Positions 42,643 to 52,200 of a DNA stretch of 64,000 nucleotides are shown in pieces (positions within the stretch are counted from its first letter, which is position 1; the number at the start of each line of letters is the position of its first letter). The position numbers and the translations under genes are program-made. The notes beneath the pieces are model-generated. The model was not told the DNA's origin and did not search any database. It saw nothing but the letters and a program-made list of their open reading frames with translations. This DNA comes from Arthrospira sp. PCC 9108 (GTDB lineage Bacteria > Cyanobacteriota > Cyanobacteriia > Cyanobacteriales > Microcoleaceae): the NCBI GenBank assembly GCA_016745315.1, contig CP066886.1, positions 2,473,501 through 2,537,500 on the forward strand, read 5' to 3'.

Positions 42643-42909
42643 TTAGCTATCCGGCTGCGAGTCCGTAGCTAAACGCTGCCACAGGATTTGAAATACTTTT
42701 TCCGGCACCGGAGCCCTTAATGCTCGTCCGAGTCTATTTTTCTTCTGAGCAACCATCAGGCATTCAGCAGTTTGACAAACATAAGCTGAACGACCCATGC
42801 CTTCATCTAATTCTACCTGATGGGATGGATAGACTCTGACCAATCGCCAGAACTCCTGTTTAGCAGCCAGGCGGCGACAGGTAACACACCGACGAAGATG
42901 ATCCACCAT
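42643..42909 (-). CDS. ylxR: YlxR-family RNA-binding protein
   Basis: An 88-residue basic protein of the YlxR (DUF448) family, found almost always between nusA and infB. It has the paired cysteines RRCVTCRR and YVCQTAECL, and the conserved GRSAYVC. Structures of relatives show a fold that suits RNA binding, and it has been linked to RNase P and transcription regulation in other bacteria. I start at ATG 42909: its GGAGG is 10 bp upstream and lies inside the reading frame that would begin at 42927. Confidence 0.9.
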   Translation of the reverse strand: MVDHLRRCVTCRRLAAKQEFWRLVRVYPSHQVELDEGMGRSAYVCQTAECLMVAQKKNRLGRALRAPVPEKVFQILWQRLATDSQPDS

Positions 42910-42948
42910 AATTTTGTATCCTCCCATTTATACCATCCCCAAAACCAC

Positions 42949-44196
42949 CTATACCTGAATTTCAGATACTTCTGTAGCTTCTGGCTCTAAACTTTCCTCT
43001 TCCGATACTTCCCCAGTTAGTTGTCCCTGAAACTCCTGAGCCACCTTTTCATCTTCAGCCGCCGCATCATACTTAGCCACATCTTTAATATCAATTTTCC
43101 AACCCGTCAAACGTGCAGCCAAGCGCACATTCTGACCCTCTTTACCAATAGCCAGGCTCAATTGGTCTTCCGCTACCAGTACATGAGCCCGACGTTCCTC
43201 TGGGTTCACCAGACGCACTTCATCCACACGAGCCGGACTCAGAGCATTAGCAATATAAATTGACGGGTCAGGAGACCAGCGGATCACATCTATTTTCTCT
43301 CCCCGCAGTTCATTAACTACCACCTGAATTCGAGATCCCCGCGCCCCAATACAAGCTCCCACCGGGTCCACATCTCTGTCTAAAGTATCAACCGCAATCT
43401 TAGTTCGTGGACCTACATAATTCGAGGGCGGATTGGCTTCTCTAGCCACAGCCACAATTCTCACCACCTCGTCCTCAATTTCTGGCACCTCATTCGCAAA
43501 CAGGTACACCACTAACCCCGCATCAGACCTAGAGACAATCAATTGAGGACCACGCTGGGAACCCTGGGAAACTCGCTTCAGATATACCCGAAAAGTCGCA
43601 TTAGCTCGATAGTTATCCTTGGGTAATTGTTCTCGTTTCGGCAATTCCGCCTCAACTTCTGGCTGTCCATAAACACTACTTACAGCCATAATCACCGACT
43701 GGCGCTCAAATCTCAGTACCCGAGCCTGTAGGACGGTTCCTTCATGTTCGGCGAACTCATCCTGAATCATCTTCCGCTGTTTGTCCCGTAACTTCTGAGC
43801 CAAAACCTGTTTGGTTTGAATAGCAGCCATGCGCCCAAACTCATTCTGCTCTGGGGTAACATCTAAAGTTACTGTATCTCCCAATTCAGCTTCGGGAGCC
43901 ACTTCCTGCACATCCTTGAGGGAAATTTGATGGTCTTGGTTACTAGCTTGTTCCACAATGGTTAGGTTTTTGGCTAAAACCCTAAATCCCTCTTCCTCAA
44001 CATCGAGTTCTACATCAAAATTATCGAAGTAGTCCTCAGTAAATTGGGTATCGATCTGAACCGTGCGCCTATAGCGTTCATACCCTTTGAGTAACGCTTC
44101 CCGCAGAGCCTCTTCTACCGCTTGTTTCGGTAGGTTGCGCTCCGTGGAGATGCTCTCAATCATATCTTTGAGTCCGGGTAAACTGACCATTGACAT
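42949..44196 (-). CDS. nusA: transcription termination/antitermination factor NusA
   Basis: NusA binds RNA polymerase and nascent RNA and modulates pausing, termination and rRNA antitermination. The 415-residue protein has the N-terminal polymerase-binding domain (LPGLKDMIESISTERNLPKQ), an S1 domain (GTVLQARVLRFERQS), and two KH domains (GARGSRIQVVVNELRGEKID; LAIGKEGQNVRLAARLTGWK), followed by a short acidic tail. It lacks the C-terminal acidic repeats of E. coli NusA, as is normal in cyanobacteria. It lies between rimP and ylxR. Confidence 0.97.
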   Translation of the reverse strand: MSMVSLPGLKDMIESISTERNLPKQAVEEALREALLKGYERYRRTVQIDTQFTEDYFDNFDVELDVEEEGFRVLAKNLTIVEQASNQDHQISLKDVQEVAPEAELGDTVTLDVTPEQNEFGRMAAIQTKQVLAQKLRDKQRKMIQDEFAEHEGTVLQARVLRFERQSVIMAVSSVYGQPEVEAELPKREQLPKDNYRANATFRVYLKRVSQGSQRGPQLIVSRSDAGLVVYLFANEVPEIEDEVVRIVAVAREANPPSNYVGPRTKIAVDTLDRDVDPVGACIGARGSRIQVVVNELRGEKIDVIRWSPDPSIYIANALSPARVDEVRLVNPEERRAHVLVAEDQLSLAIGKEGQNVRLAARLTGWKIDIKDVAKYDAAAEDEKVAQEFQGQLTGEVSEEESLEPEATEVSEIQV

Positions 44197-44266
44197 AATG
44201 ATTTGTCCTCGTAGTAATTAGTTAAATACACAATTGAGATTAGCTGTTATACCTGTCGAGTCGGGT

Positions 44267-44728
44267 TTATTCCCCTTCCTCTAGCAGGACTTGCGTGATT
44301 AAGGAATTGGGGATAGAGATTTGTCGCCCTTTCTGATTGATATGGACTGCCATCTCGTCGCGACCCACCAATTTTCCAGTTTGTTGTTTGTGTCCTTTGT
44401 AGGGTTCGGAGGTGGTGACTGTTACCGGAAATCCTTTGAAGGAGATAAAATCGCGATCGCAGCTTAGAGACCTCGATACTCCTGGACTCGATACTTCCAG
44501 AATATAAGCATCGGGAATTACATCTACCGCATCGAGTTGTTCTTCGAGGGCTCGACTCATCCGCTCACAATCTTCTAAACTGGTGTCTTGCTCCAAATTA
44601 CGGATATCAACCCGCAGCACAGGAGGCTTCTGGTTAGTGTAAAACATTGCCCCCACGACTTCTAACCCCAGAGCCTTGGCGACTGGGGTGGCTAGGTCGA
44701 TAATTTTGGGAATTAGGGGGTGAACCAT
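44267..44728 (-). CDS. rimP: ribosome maturation factor RimP
   Basis: RimP assists late 30S subunit assembly. The 153-residue protein has the N-terminal alpha/beta domain (ALGLEVVGAMFYTNQKPPVL then RVDI) with CERMSRALEEQLDAVD, and the typical LEVSSPGVSRSL motif, then an SH3-like C-terminal domain. It is the first gene of the operon and is followed by nusA after 70 bp. Confidence 0.95.
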   Translation of the reverse strand: MVHPLIPKIIDLATPVAKALGLEVVGAMFYTNQKPPVLRVDIRNLEQDTSLEDCERMSRALEEQLDAVDVIPDAYILEVSSPGVSRSLSCDRDFISFKGFPVTVTTSEPYKGHKQQTGKLVGRDEMAVHINQKGRQISIPNSLITQVLLEEGE

Positions 44729-44862
44729 AGTCAGATTTGATGTTAAAACGCTACAATTAGGCTCTATTAAGGTTTGTACCTCAGCCTAGGGTTACGGAAA
44801 TCTGGAGATCATCCTTTACCATAGACCTGTCCTTTGGGGTTGGCCATGGAAATGCTGCCACT

Positions 44863-44886
44863 AAAAAAAGTGGGTGTCACCCACTT
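44863..44886 (-). terminator. stem-loop terminator
   Basis: On the minus strand AAGTGGG...CCCACTT (plus 44868-44886) is a perfect hairpin followed by a run of T (complement of A at 44863-44869). It probably ends the transcript of the 45.0-kb membrane-protein gene, whose stop is 159 bp upstream. A second imperfect hairpin, AAGCTGAGGG/CCCCCAGCTT, lies at 44913-44936. No gene is seen in the 316 bp between that gene and rimP. Confidence 0.8.
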
Positions 44887-45044
44887 GTAGATGAAACTGT
44901 ATCTTCCACAAGAAGCTGAGGGCTGACCCCCAGCTTAACTTCCTCATCTATTACTTTAGCTCACAATTTAACTATTCGATCATGGCAATTCCATAATTGC
45001 TAGTGGCTAGGCTATCTACGAGTGGGGGAGGGGGTCTCCTCGCC

Positions 45045-46505
45045 TCAGTCCTCCTCATAAACAATCAATCCCTCTAATTTGCGCCTTTCCTGGATTGATG
45101 CTAGAACTTGCTCGAAGTTTTCTTCGTCCACTCGATGTATATAATTCAGTTTAATTTCTTCTAATAGATCCACCAGTAAATATTCAAACTGCTGCATTTG
45201 TTCCCCTTCAATTTCCTGCCATAATACTTTGCCAAAGTCCCGCACCAGTTGCTCTGTTAGTTGGCTTCCCTTGCGGTCCGACATGGCTTTACGAATCCCT
45301 TCATAGGCACTATTTGGACCCTCTGTGGCTAATTGGGATAGTTCCCCGATCAGGCGATCGCTTAATTCTTTAGCAATATTATCAAATCCGGGCACTTTTT
45401 TAAACCTTTCTACCACCTCGGAATTTTTGACTACACTCTCCACATTATAACGGATTAGTGCTTCTATATCCGACTCTAGTTGTGGGATAACCTTATAAAC
45501 CACCACCTGAATTAATTGATTAGAAATAAATTCGATTTCATTCAGGTTATTAATATTCATATACCGCTGCTGTTGTGACTGAGCGATCGCCTTACCAATA
45601 TTACCTTCTCTCAGTTGGTCTTGCACTTGATTAATGAATTGGATAATCACCGCTTCCGTTAATTCCTGCGATACCGATGACACTAAACCTCTACTGGCAA
45701 ATGCTCTGAGTTTCTCCAGCTTAATTAATCCGGTTTGATCTAAACGAATAGTCACCGGAATAATCCTTAATAATCTCGCCGTTGGCAGCGAAATAAACAT
45801 TAAGATATCGTACCAACGCCAGAGCATTGCATCTAACCAAGTCACCGTGTTAAATTTACTGCTCACTACCCTAGTTCTAATCAGAAATTCCACTAAAAAG
45901 AACAGCACAAACGGAAAATCAATTCTCCAAAAATCATTGACAAAGTTACCCGTTTCTGATAATCGTCGAAAATAATTAGCCTCCATTAACGGCTTGATCT
46001 GACTTGTAAACCAGTCGATCTCCTCCATAAATCCATTATCATCAAGATATTCAACACTCCAAAAAGTAGCGAAGGCTTGCTTAGAGGAATCGTCTGGGTT
46101 GGGAGCGCGATCGCGCATTCGATTTTTAATAGTCTCCAAAGCACCACTTTTATTAGCGATCGCAAAGGGGTTAGTATCAACCATTTCTATACTTTGCTGT
46201 TGCAGACTCAGCAGAATATCCTCCACTTCCGGTGATTCTAGTCCCGTCTCCACCACCTGGTTATTCAGAGCTGCTACAGTTTCTATATATCTGACCGTGT
46301 CCCGGTGGGGTTCAATCCCCATAATCGGATCATAGAGTTCCGTTAACTCTCGAAAGTGACGGAAATAAAAGTCACGCCAGGGTATATAACTAATATTAAA
46401 TAAAACTAGGGCATAGTTGACAACGGCTATCATTGACAGACCTCGTTCGATCCACAGACCCACAGGGGTATTTTTATTAATCGCTCTCGGTTTTTTCATG
46501 GTCAT
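45045..46505 (-). CDS. conserved membrane protein of unknown function
   Basis: About 486 residues. Hydrophobic stretches near residues 20-45 (IERGLSMIAVVNYALVLFNI), 197-215 (DFPFVLFFLVEFLI) and 228-250 (WYDILMFISLPTARLL) suggest three membrane helices. Residue 260 onward is a long hydrophilic, helical region rich in Glu, Gln and Leu, probably cytosolic. The helix pair with nearby Arg residues is faintly reminiscent of ion-channel modules, but no selectivity filter is seen, so I do not claim that. The ATG at 46505 is preferred over a TTG at 46532. The divergent neighbour is a glycosyltransferase gene 80 bp away. Confidence 0.7.
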   Translation of the reverse strand: MTMKKPRAINKNTPVGLWIERGLSMIAVVNYALVLFNISYIPWRDFYFRHFRELTELYDPIMGIEPHRDTVRYIETVAALNNQVVETGLESPEVEDILLSLQQQSIEMVDTNPFAIANKSGALETIKNRMRDRAPNPDDSSKQAFATFWSVEYLDDNGFMEEIDWFTSQIKPLMEANYFRRLSETGNFVNDFWRIDFPFVLFFLVEFLIRTRVVSSKFNTVTWLDAMLWRWYDILMFISLPTARLLRIIPVTIRLDQTGLIKLEKLRAFASRGLVSSVSQELTEAVIIQFINQVQDQLREGNIGKAIAQSQQQRYMNINNLNEIEFISNQLIQVVVYKVIPQLESDIEALIRYNVESVVKNSEVVERFKKVPGFDNIAKELSDRLIGELSQLATEGPNSAYEGIRKAMSDRKGSQLTEQLVRDFGKVLWQEIEGEQMQQFEYLLVDLLEEIKLNYIHRVDEENFEQVLASIQERRKLEGLIVYEED

Positions 46506-46585
46506 AGACTCAATCGGTTCTGTTGACAACAACTAACTCTAGTTAAAATTTCAGTAATTGACTAATTGATTTTATTGATAATCTC

Positions 46586-47578
46586 ATGTCTGAATCTTAT
46601 CCCCGTATCAGTGTGGTGATCCCAGCCTACAACTGTGAACAGTATATTGCCGAAGCCATTGATAGCGTACTAGCTCAAACTGAGACTGATTATGAAATCA
46701 TAGTTGTTGATGATGGTTCTCAAGACCAGACTCGCTCCGTGGTAGCCACTTATCACAGCCAAGTTCGCTATGTTTATCAGGATAATCAAGGGGTTTCCGT
46801 GGCGCGAAATCATGGTCTGAGTTTGGCTAGGGGTGAGTTTATCACTTTTCTCGATGCCGATGATTACTTTTTTCCCGATACCCTCCGAAGCCAACTCGCT
46901 GTATTTGATGCTGACCCGGAATTGGCGATCGTCCATAGTGGTTGGCGCAGGGTTAACCAAACCGGCGAAATGTTGATCGATGTTCAGCCCTGGGAAATGG
47001 TGGCTGAGTTAAATTTAGAGAATTGGTTACGCTGGAAGCCTTTGGGGACTATGGGAACTTTGATGTTCCGCCGCCAGGCTTTGCAGACCGTTGGAGGCTT
47101 TGAACCTGGGTTGGCTCATGCGGAGGATGTCGATTTGATTTTGCGTTTGGTATCTAGCGGCTATCGCAGCGCTTGGTTGAAGCGATCGACCGTCTGTTAT
47201 CGTCAACACGATCGCAATACTATGCGAGATGGTATCTCTCAAGCCAAGTCTATCAATTATGTCCTCGATAAATTTTTTAATTTACCCGATATACCCTTGG
47301 AAATTAAAGTCATTGAGGACTGGGTTCGCTATAGTACCTTGGTCTGGAGTTCCTGGTATTTATACCATACTGGCTTCAATACTGAGATGGTCGAATATTT
47401 ACAGCGCTCATGGTCTTATAGTCCTTTTCTACCCATGGAAACCGTCATTAATTGGGTCGAAAGTTTTACTCAGTATTCTCAAAATGTCGATGCTATTTTC
47501 GATGTCGATCATTTATCTACATCTCCTGAGTGGCAAGGCTTATTAAAATGGGTCATCAGTAGCCTGCAATACCCCTAG
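46586..47578 (+). CDS. family 2 glycosyltransferase
   Basis: A 330-residue GT-A enzyme: SVVIPAYNCEQYIAEAIDSV followed by YEIIVVDDGSQDQT, a D-x-D-like FLDADDYF that binds metal and nucleotide sugar, and acceptor-side HAEDVDLILRLVSSG. It moves a sugar from an NDP-sugar to a glycan or lipid, probably for exopolysaccharide or LPS. No membrane segment, so cytosolic or peripheral. It stands alone with its own terminator 100 bp later; a precise substrate cannot be given. Confidence 0.9.
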   Translation: MSESYPRISVVIPAYNCEQYIAEAIDSVLAQTETDYEIIVVDDGSQDQTRSVVATYHSQVRYVYQDNQGVSVARNHGLSLARGEFITFLDADDYFFPDTLRSQLAVFDADPELAIVHSGWRRVNQTGEMLIDVQPWEMVAELNLENWLRWKPLGTMGTLMFRRQALQTVGGFEPGLAHAEDVDLILRLVSSGYRSAWLKRSTVCYRQHDRNTMRDGISQAKSINYVLDKFFNLPDIPLEIKVIEDWVRYSTLVWSSWYLYHTGFNTEMVEYLQRSWSYSPFLPMETVINWVESFTQYSQNVDAIFDVDHLSTSPEWQGLLKWVISSLQYP

Positions 47579-47682
47579 TCTCTATCTCATGTAACTACTT
47601 CGGGTTCCCTAGATTTAATCATTACACCCGACCTAAACCAATTAGGAAATTATGTTAAGTTTTGTAAAATTTGTCAAAAAGT

Positions 47683-47716
47683 CCCCCCGACCCTCCCAGC
47701 CGGGGGGTTGCTTTTT
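47683..47716 (+). terminator. strong stem-loop terminator
   Basis: CCCCCCG at 47683-47689 pairs with CGGGGGG at 47701-47707, followed by TTGCTTTTT. A rho-independent terminator for the glycosyltransferase gene on the plus strand. Between here and rpsF (about 285 bp) no gene is seen. Confidence 0.85.
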
Positions 47717-47916
47717 GGGTTGACCTATGCTATTGTATTAAATAATGGAAATCTTAGTAAAAATTTTACTTTGGGTTATGTTTCCATTATCTAACAGTAT
47801 GCCAATATCCTACCATTAGTTACCGGTGCTTGTCAACCCCCGACCGTGATTTGGCCGAACAATTTTTTAAAAATTGAACAAAAAATCAACTTTTAGGTTG
47901 AAGGATAGTCAACCGA

Positions 47917-47945
47917 TTGTATTGTGGAGCCAACTAATGTAGAAT
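47917..47945 (+). promoter_or_regulatory. rpsF: probable rpsF promoter
   Basis: TTGTAT at 47917-47922 and TAGAAT at 47940-47945 are 17 bp apart, a good sigma-70-type pair. They lie 56 bp before the rpsF start, which has AAGGAG at 47987-47992 as ribosome-binding site. Confidence 0.5.
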
Positions 47946-48001
47946 GTATAGATCCTTGCTTCTGAGTAGAAGCCTAAATTGTCCACAAGGAGTATCATTA
48001 A

Positions 48002-48352
48002 ATGAAGCCTTTTGTTTACGAAACCATGTATATCCTGCGCTCTGACCTAAATGATGAGCAGGTAGAGGCGGCGATCGCCAAATATCAAGATATCCTGCAC
48101 GAACATGGGGCACAAAATCTTGACGTGCAAAATTTGGGTAAGCGTCGTTTAGCTTATGATATCGACAAGCACCGGGAAGGCATTTACATCCAAATGAACT
48201 ATGAAGGTGGGGACAGCAACCAGATTAAAGTCATGGAAAGAGCCATGCGTATAGGTGGCGATGTAATTCGTTATCTGACGATTAAACAAGATGTCACCCC
48301 ATCTCCAGTCGAAGCCGAAGCGCAACCGGAACCCCAACCCCAAGAGGTTTAA
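48002..48352 (+). CDS. rpsF: 30S ribosomal protein S6
   Basis: A 116-residue protein with the S6 fold: YETMYILRSDLNDEQVEAAI, then LGKRRLAYDIDKHREGIYIQ, and a final RIGGDVIRYLTIKQD. In the 30S subunit S6 pairs with S18 on the platform; here rpsR is 13.5 kb away rather than adjacent. The last 16 residues are a Pro/Glu/Gln-rich extension (AEAQPEPQPQEV). It seems to be transcribed alone. Confidence 0.97.
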   Translation: MKPFVYETMYILRSDLNDEQVEAAIAKYQDILHEHGAQNLDVQNLGKRRLAYDIDKHREGIYIQMNYEGGDSNQIKVMERAMRIGGDVIRYLTIKQDVTPSPVEAEAQPEPQPQEV

Positions 48353-48498
48353 AACTCAAGTCAGGTCAGGAGTTGGTGACGGTCAACCCAGCTAATTCCT
48401 GACTGTTCGATACTCCTGGAGTCTCTCTCTTGCCGATTGGGTGGAATTGGGAGTATTTTAGGGGACATATTGGAAGTTTATAGGAGCCATTGGTTATC

Positions 48499-49053
48499 AT
48501 GAGCCAGAAAAATAATCCCAACTCCCAGGAACTCACAGCAGAAGTCGCTCGGCTGAGTGAAGAGTTAAAAATGCGAGATCAACTGGTGCAGCAGTTATCT
48601 CAAGAATTATTCCGTTTGGTGAAGGGAAATGCTAACTTAGCCCCAGATCCAGAAATGGCCGAGCGACACCAAGCTCAGATGAAGTCCTTGCGGGAACAAC
48701 TCCAGCAAGTAGAAGAACAGGTGAAGTTTTATCAAGACCAGATCAATGAGCGGGATCTGGAAGTTTACCAACTTAGACAGTCTGTTCAGGAGTTAACCGA
48801 TCGCTCTCGAATGCTCGAACAGGTAGTGCAAGAATTACCTGGAGTCTACCGCCAGAAGTTTTCAGAACGCCTCGAAGAGGTCATGGAAAGGGTGGAAAAA
48901 CTGCAACGGGAAAATCGGCAACTCCACGCCGAACTACAAAGTGTTACCTACCGTCTGGCTCAAAAGAGTCGCCGTCCTGGTAATTTAGATCTGCCAACTT
49001 TTCAGCCCGGAACTCAGAGCGTCATCGAGTTTCCTAGTTTAGGGAAAGCGTGA
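48499..49053 (+). CDS. conserved coiled-coil protein
   Basis: A 184-residue protein, almost all predicted coiled coil from about residue 12 to 150, rich in Gln, Glu and Leu (LREQLQQVEEQVKFYQDQIN). It ends with a short non-helical tail (LPTFQPGTQSVIEFPSLGKA). No signal or membrane segment. The type is conserved in cyanobacteria with no known function; scaffolding is possible. ATG 48499 is chosen over a TTG at 48490, with TAGGAG 12 bp upstream. Confidence 0.75.
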   Translation: MSQKNNPNSQELTAEVARLSEELKMRDQLVQQLSQELFRLVKGNANLAPDPEMAERHQAQMKSLREQLQQVEEQVKFYQDQINERDLEVYQLRQSVQELTDRSRMLEQVVQELPGVYRQKFSERLEEVMERVEKLQRENRQLHAELQSVTYRLAQKSRRPGNLDLPTFQPGTQSVIEFPSLGKA

Positions 49054-49148
49054 TTTTTTCCTGAGTCAGCATCAAACCTAGTCAAACTTAGGGGTTGGTT
49101 CTAGGGAGCATCGCAGAACAAACCCCTTTATTTTTATTAGTTAAGTGC

Positions 49149-51143
49149 CTAGGGTTTGTTGGAACTAGAATTAAGGCATTTTTGCAGCACTTCTAATAAC
49201 TCCTGCGTGGTGAAAGGTTTTGATAAAAATATATCAACTCCTAACTCAGCTATATCTTTGGCTATATCTACTGAAAAGTAACCGCTAATTCCGACAATTT
49301 TAATTTGAGGATTCAGGGATTTTAGCTCCCTCATAGTAGTTTTTCCACCCATAACAGGCATCATAATATCGATAACTACACAGTCAATTTTATCTAAATA
49401 TTGACTGTATATTTTCATAGCCTCAACTCCATTACCGGCTACCAAAACTTGATATTGAAAACTCTCTAAACTAGCCTTAGTAATTTCTCGGATGGGTTCT
49501 TCATCATCAACCACTAAAATTAGTTGACCCTCACCTGTAATTAATTCTAAATGCTCATCAGCCGTAGTTTCTGTTTCCTCTGAGGCGGGTATATAAACTC
49601 TAAAAGTAGTTCCCACACCCATTTGAGTTTCAACGTCAATAAAGCCATTATGACCCTTAACTATACCTAGGACTGTGGATAGTCCTAAGCCACTACCTTT
49701 GGCAAATTCTTTGGTAGTAAAAAACGGTTCAAATATCCGGTCTAATACTTCTTGGGTAATGCCAGTTCCGCTATCAGAGACGGTAATCATGACATAACAA
49801 CCTTCCTTAGCATCAAGGTTTAAACGAGCTTCTTTTTGGTTTAAAATAACATTACTAGCTGATAGTGATAAATTGCCCCCATCGGTCATCGCATCTCGTG
49901 CATTCACACAGAGATTCATTAAGATTTGATGTAGTTGGGTGGGGTCGCCATAAACTGTCCAGAGTTCCTTAGAAACATTAGTGTTAACATTGATAGATTT
50001 CGGGAAGGTTTCCCTAGCAATATCTGCAACTTCACTAATTAAGTGTCTCACCTGAAAAATCTCTAGTTTCCCCTCAAAACCTTTGGCAAAGGAAAGAACT
50101 TGCTTAATTAAATTGGCTCCCCGTTTGGTGTTATTTTCAATTAACTTGAGCATTTTATTTTGTTTTTCCTGGTCAAGTCCTAATTGAAACATTTGCACAG
50201 AGGCGAGAATCGGTGTTAAAATATTGTTGAGGTCATGGGCTATGCCACTGGCTAGGGTGCCAATACTTTCCAGTCTTTGCGCTCTCAGTAGTTGGATTTC
50301 TAGTCTCTTGGTTTCAGTAATATCTAAAAGAACACCCACTATTTCTTCAATGTGACCAGAGGCATCACACACCAGTTTCATTTCGTCTCTTAACCAACGA
50401 TAACTACCATTTTTGTGGCGGAAACGATATTCTGTGGTTAGGTGATTTAATTTGAGAATCTGTGAGCAACGATGATGGATTTTTAAGCGATCATCAGGGT
50501 AAATGCGATCGCTCCAAAAATTCGGGGTATTAATCCATTCACTAGGTTGATATCCTAGTTGAGTTATGAGATTATCACTGATAAATTTAGGGGGATAGTC
50601 TTCGGTGGGATAACAAGTATAAATAATCGCCGGACTCGAAGCCAATAAATGCTCAAGTTGAATCTGAATCGAACTTAATCTCGCTTCCGTTTCCTCAAGT
50701 TTCGTGATTTTTTGTTGCAGTTCTGTTTCTCGCATTACCCGTTCGGTAACATCTGCAATTATTGTAATAGTTCCGCAAATTTCTCCAGCTTCAATTAAGG
50801 GAGCAATACGGACGCTTTGTTGCATGGGGGATAAAGAATGACTACCAATAGCCGGAATATTAATGAGATAGGAATGGAGGCGCTGAGACAGGAAAGCTAC
50901 TTGACCTTGGAGAGCTTGTTCATAAAAGCGATGGATGCCTCGTTCTTTCATGTCAGGATAAAGGCTGAACAAATGACATCCCATTAAATCTTGAGCAGAC
51001 CTGCCACTATGGATTTCTAGCCAATGATTCCAACTGAGAACCTCTAATTTATTATTAGTAGTAAAGATGCCCTGTTCGGCAAAGTTGTTTAGCCATTTTA
51101 ATAAGGCTTGACTATGGGAAGGATGGATATTATGATCTAACAT
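49149..51143 (-). CDS. PAS-containing hybrid histidine kinase
   Basis: The 664-residue protein has, in order: an N-terminal PAS-like sensor domain (about 15-125), a second PAS/PAC (about 165-280, with YRFRHKNGSYRWLRDEMKLV), HisKA with the phosphorylated His in SGIAHDLNNILTPIL, HATPase with NLCVNARDAM, SDSGTGI and GSGLGLSTVLGI, and a C-terminal receiver with Asp in CVVIDIMMPVMGG. No membrane segments, so it senses an internal signal. It is third in an operon after a response regulator and a CheC-like gene, with a 37-bp gap to the latter. Confidence 0.92.
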   Translation of the reverse strand: MLDHNIHPSHSQALLKWLNNFAEQGIFTTNNKLEVLSWNHWLEIHSGRSAQDLMGCHLFSLYPDMKERGIHRFYEQALQGQVAFLSQRLHSYLINIPAIGSHSLSPMQQSVRIAPLIEAGEICGTITIIADVTERVMRETELQQKITKLEETEARLSSIQIQLEHLLASSPAIIYTCYPTEDYPPKFISDNLITQLGYQPSEWINTPNFWSDRIYPDDRLKIHHRCSQILKLNHLTTEYRFRHKNGSYRWLRDEMKLVCDASGHIEEIVGVLLDITETKRLEIQLLRAQRLESIGTLASGIAHDLNNILTPILASVQMFQLGLDQEKQNKMLKLIENNTKRGANLIKQVLSFAKGFEGKLEIFQVRHLISEVADIARETFPKSINVNTNVSKELWTVYGDPTQLHQILMNLCVNARDAMTDGGNLSLSASNVILNQKEARLNLDAKEGCYVMITVSDSGTGITQEVLDRIFEPFFTTKEFAKGSGLGLSTVLGIVKGHNGFIDVETQMGVGTTFRVYIPASEETETTADEHLELITGEGQLILVVDDEEPIREITKASLESFQYQVLVAGNGVEAMKIYSQYLDKIDCVVIDIMMPVMGGKTTMRELKSLNPQIKIVGISGYFSVDIAKDIAELGVDIFLSKPFTTQELLEVLQKCLNSSSNKP

Positions 51144-51180
51144 AATTAGGTAAATCCCATATTTAATAATAATTGGTTGA

Positions 51181-51816
51181 TTACCGAGTCAAAGATGGCG
51201 TTACTGCCTCATCTGCCCAACTGTCTATCAACTCTAATAATTTCTCTAAAGACACTACCCCTAATATCAGCACTAGATAGCCATTTACCGAGTCTTCACG
51301 CATTTTAAAGGAGGTATACATTACCATGGCATAGCTGACTTCTTCCTTGCCAATAATCAGAGAGTGGATCAGTCCATCTAGGGCTTCTAGGTAAAGGCGG
51401 GGTACTGAAAAAGAAATCTGAATTTCTAGTAAATTTCCGAAGACGCTTAAACAGGAGTTTAGTAGGATATTGCCAATTTCTGTTAGCACTTCTCCGGCGG
51501 GAACGTCAAGGCGATCGCTTGATGGGCTACCCTCTGGGGACACTAAACGGGACAACATTACCGCCCCTTCATAGTTTAATAATAATAGAGCATTTCCCGA
51601 CACGGGCCCTGTAAAAATCTGCTGTACTGTCGCAATTTCACCATTAACAAAACTCGCCAGTTTCCCGGCTAATTCTTCAATAGGATGAATAGACACTTGA
51701 GGAACATCAAGCAAAATGCGATGACCCGTTAGTTGCGATAAAGAATTGGCAGTGCGAGCAAAACCAATATTTATTAACTCAGTTAGAGCATCTTTTTGCT
51801 TTTCGGTCAGGATCAT
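51181..51816 (-). CDS. cheC: CheC-like phosphatase/chemotaxis protein
   Basis: A 211-residue protein of the CheC/CheX/FliY group. It has two copies of the active-site pattern E-x2-N: ALTELINIGFARTANSLSQL near the N-terminus and EVLTEIGNILLNSCLSVFGN in the middle. CheC removes phosphate from CheY-P. It lies between a CheY-like regulator (12 bp upstream) and a hybrid kinase, so it most likely resets that circuit. Whether the output is motility, as in gliding filaments, is not shown. Confidence 0.85.
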   Translation of the reverse strand: MILTEKQKDALTELINIGFARTANSLSQLTGHRILLDVPQVSIHPIEELAGKLASFVNGEIATVQQIFTGPVSGNALLLLNYEGAVMLSRLVSPEGSPSSDRLDVPAGEVLTEIGNILLNSCLSVFGNLLEIQISFSVPRLYLEALDGLIHSLIIGKEEVSYAMVMYTSFKMREDSVNGYLVLILGVVSLEKLLELIDSWADEAVTPSLTR

Positions 51817-51828
51817 CGCAGGACCTCC

Positions 51829-52200
51829 CTAAGACTGTGATATAGTAATGAGAGCTTGATTTACCTGGTCGAGAACACTTTCAGCCATAAAAGGCTTGTT
51901 AATGTAACCCACTGCTCCAGCGGCTTTAACTGCGGCGCGAGTCATTTCTTGAGCATCGGCACTGGCAATAATAACCCTAGCTGTGTTATCCATTGCCATG
52001 AGTTGATCTAAAACTTCTGTTCCCTGCATATCTGGCATAGCCAGATCAATTAAAACCAAGTCCGGTTTATCGATAAAGTAGCGTTCCAGCGCAGCCAGTC
52101 CCCCTGTAGCTTCAATTACTTCGTGTCTATCTGTTTCTAAGATACCACGCATAATCCTACGGGAGAGACCAGAATCATCAACGATTAAAATTTTAGCCAT
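51829..52200 (-). CDS. CheY-like single-domain response regulator
   Basis: A 124-residue receiver domain without an output domain: acidic pair Asp8-Asp9 (ILIVDDSG), phosphorylated Asp52 (LVLIDLAMPDMQG), the Thr/Ser switch in VIIASADA and Lys in GYINKPFMA. It likely signals by docking to another protein, like CheY. It is first in the operon with cheC and a hybrid kinase. The ATG at 52200 has GGGAG 8 bp upstream; the longer frame start at 52215 is less likely. Confidence 0.92.
   Translation of the reverse strand: MAKILIVDDSGLSRRIMRGILETDRHEVIEATGGLAALERYFIDKPDLVLIDLAMPDMQGTEVLDQLMAMDNTARVIIASADAQEMTRAAVKAAGAVGYINKPFMAESVLDQVNQALITISQS

Noticed and set aside
45045..46505. Ion channel identity
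   Set aside because: Helix spacing is suggestive but no pore or selectivity motif can be seen.
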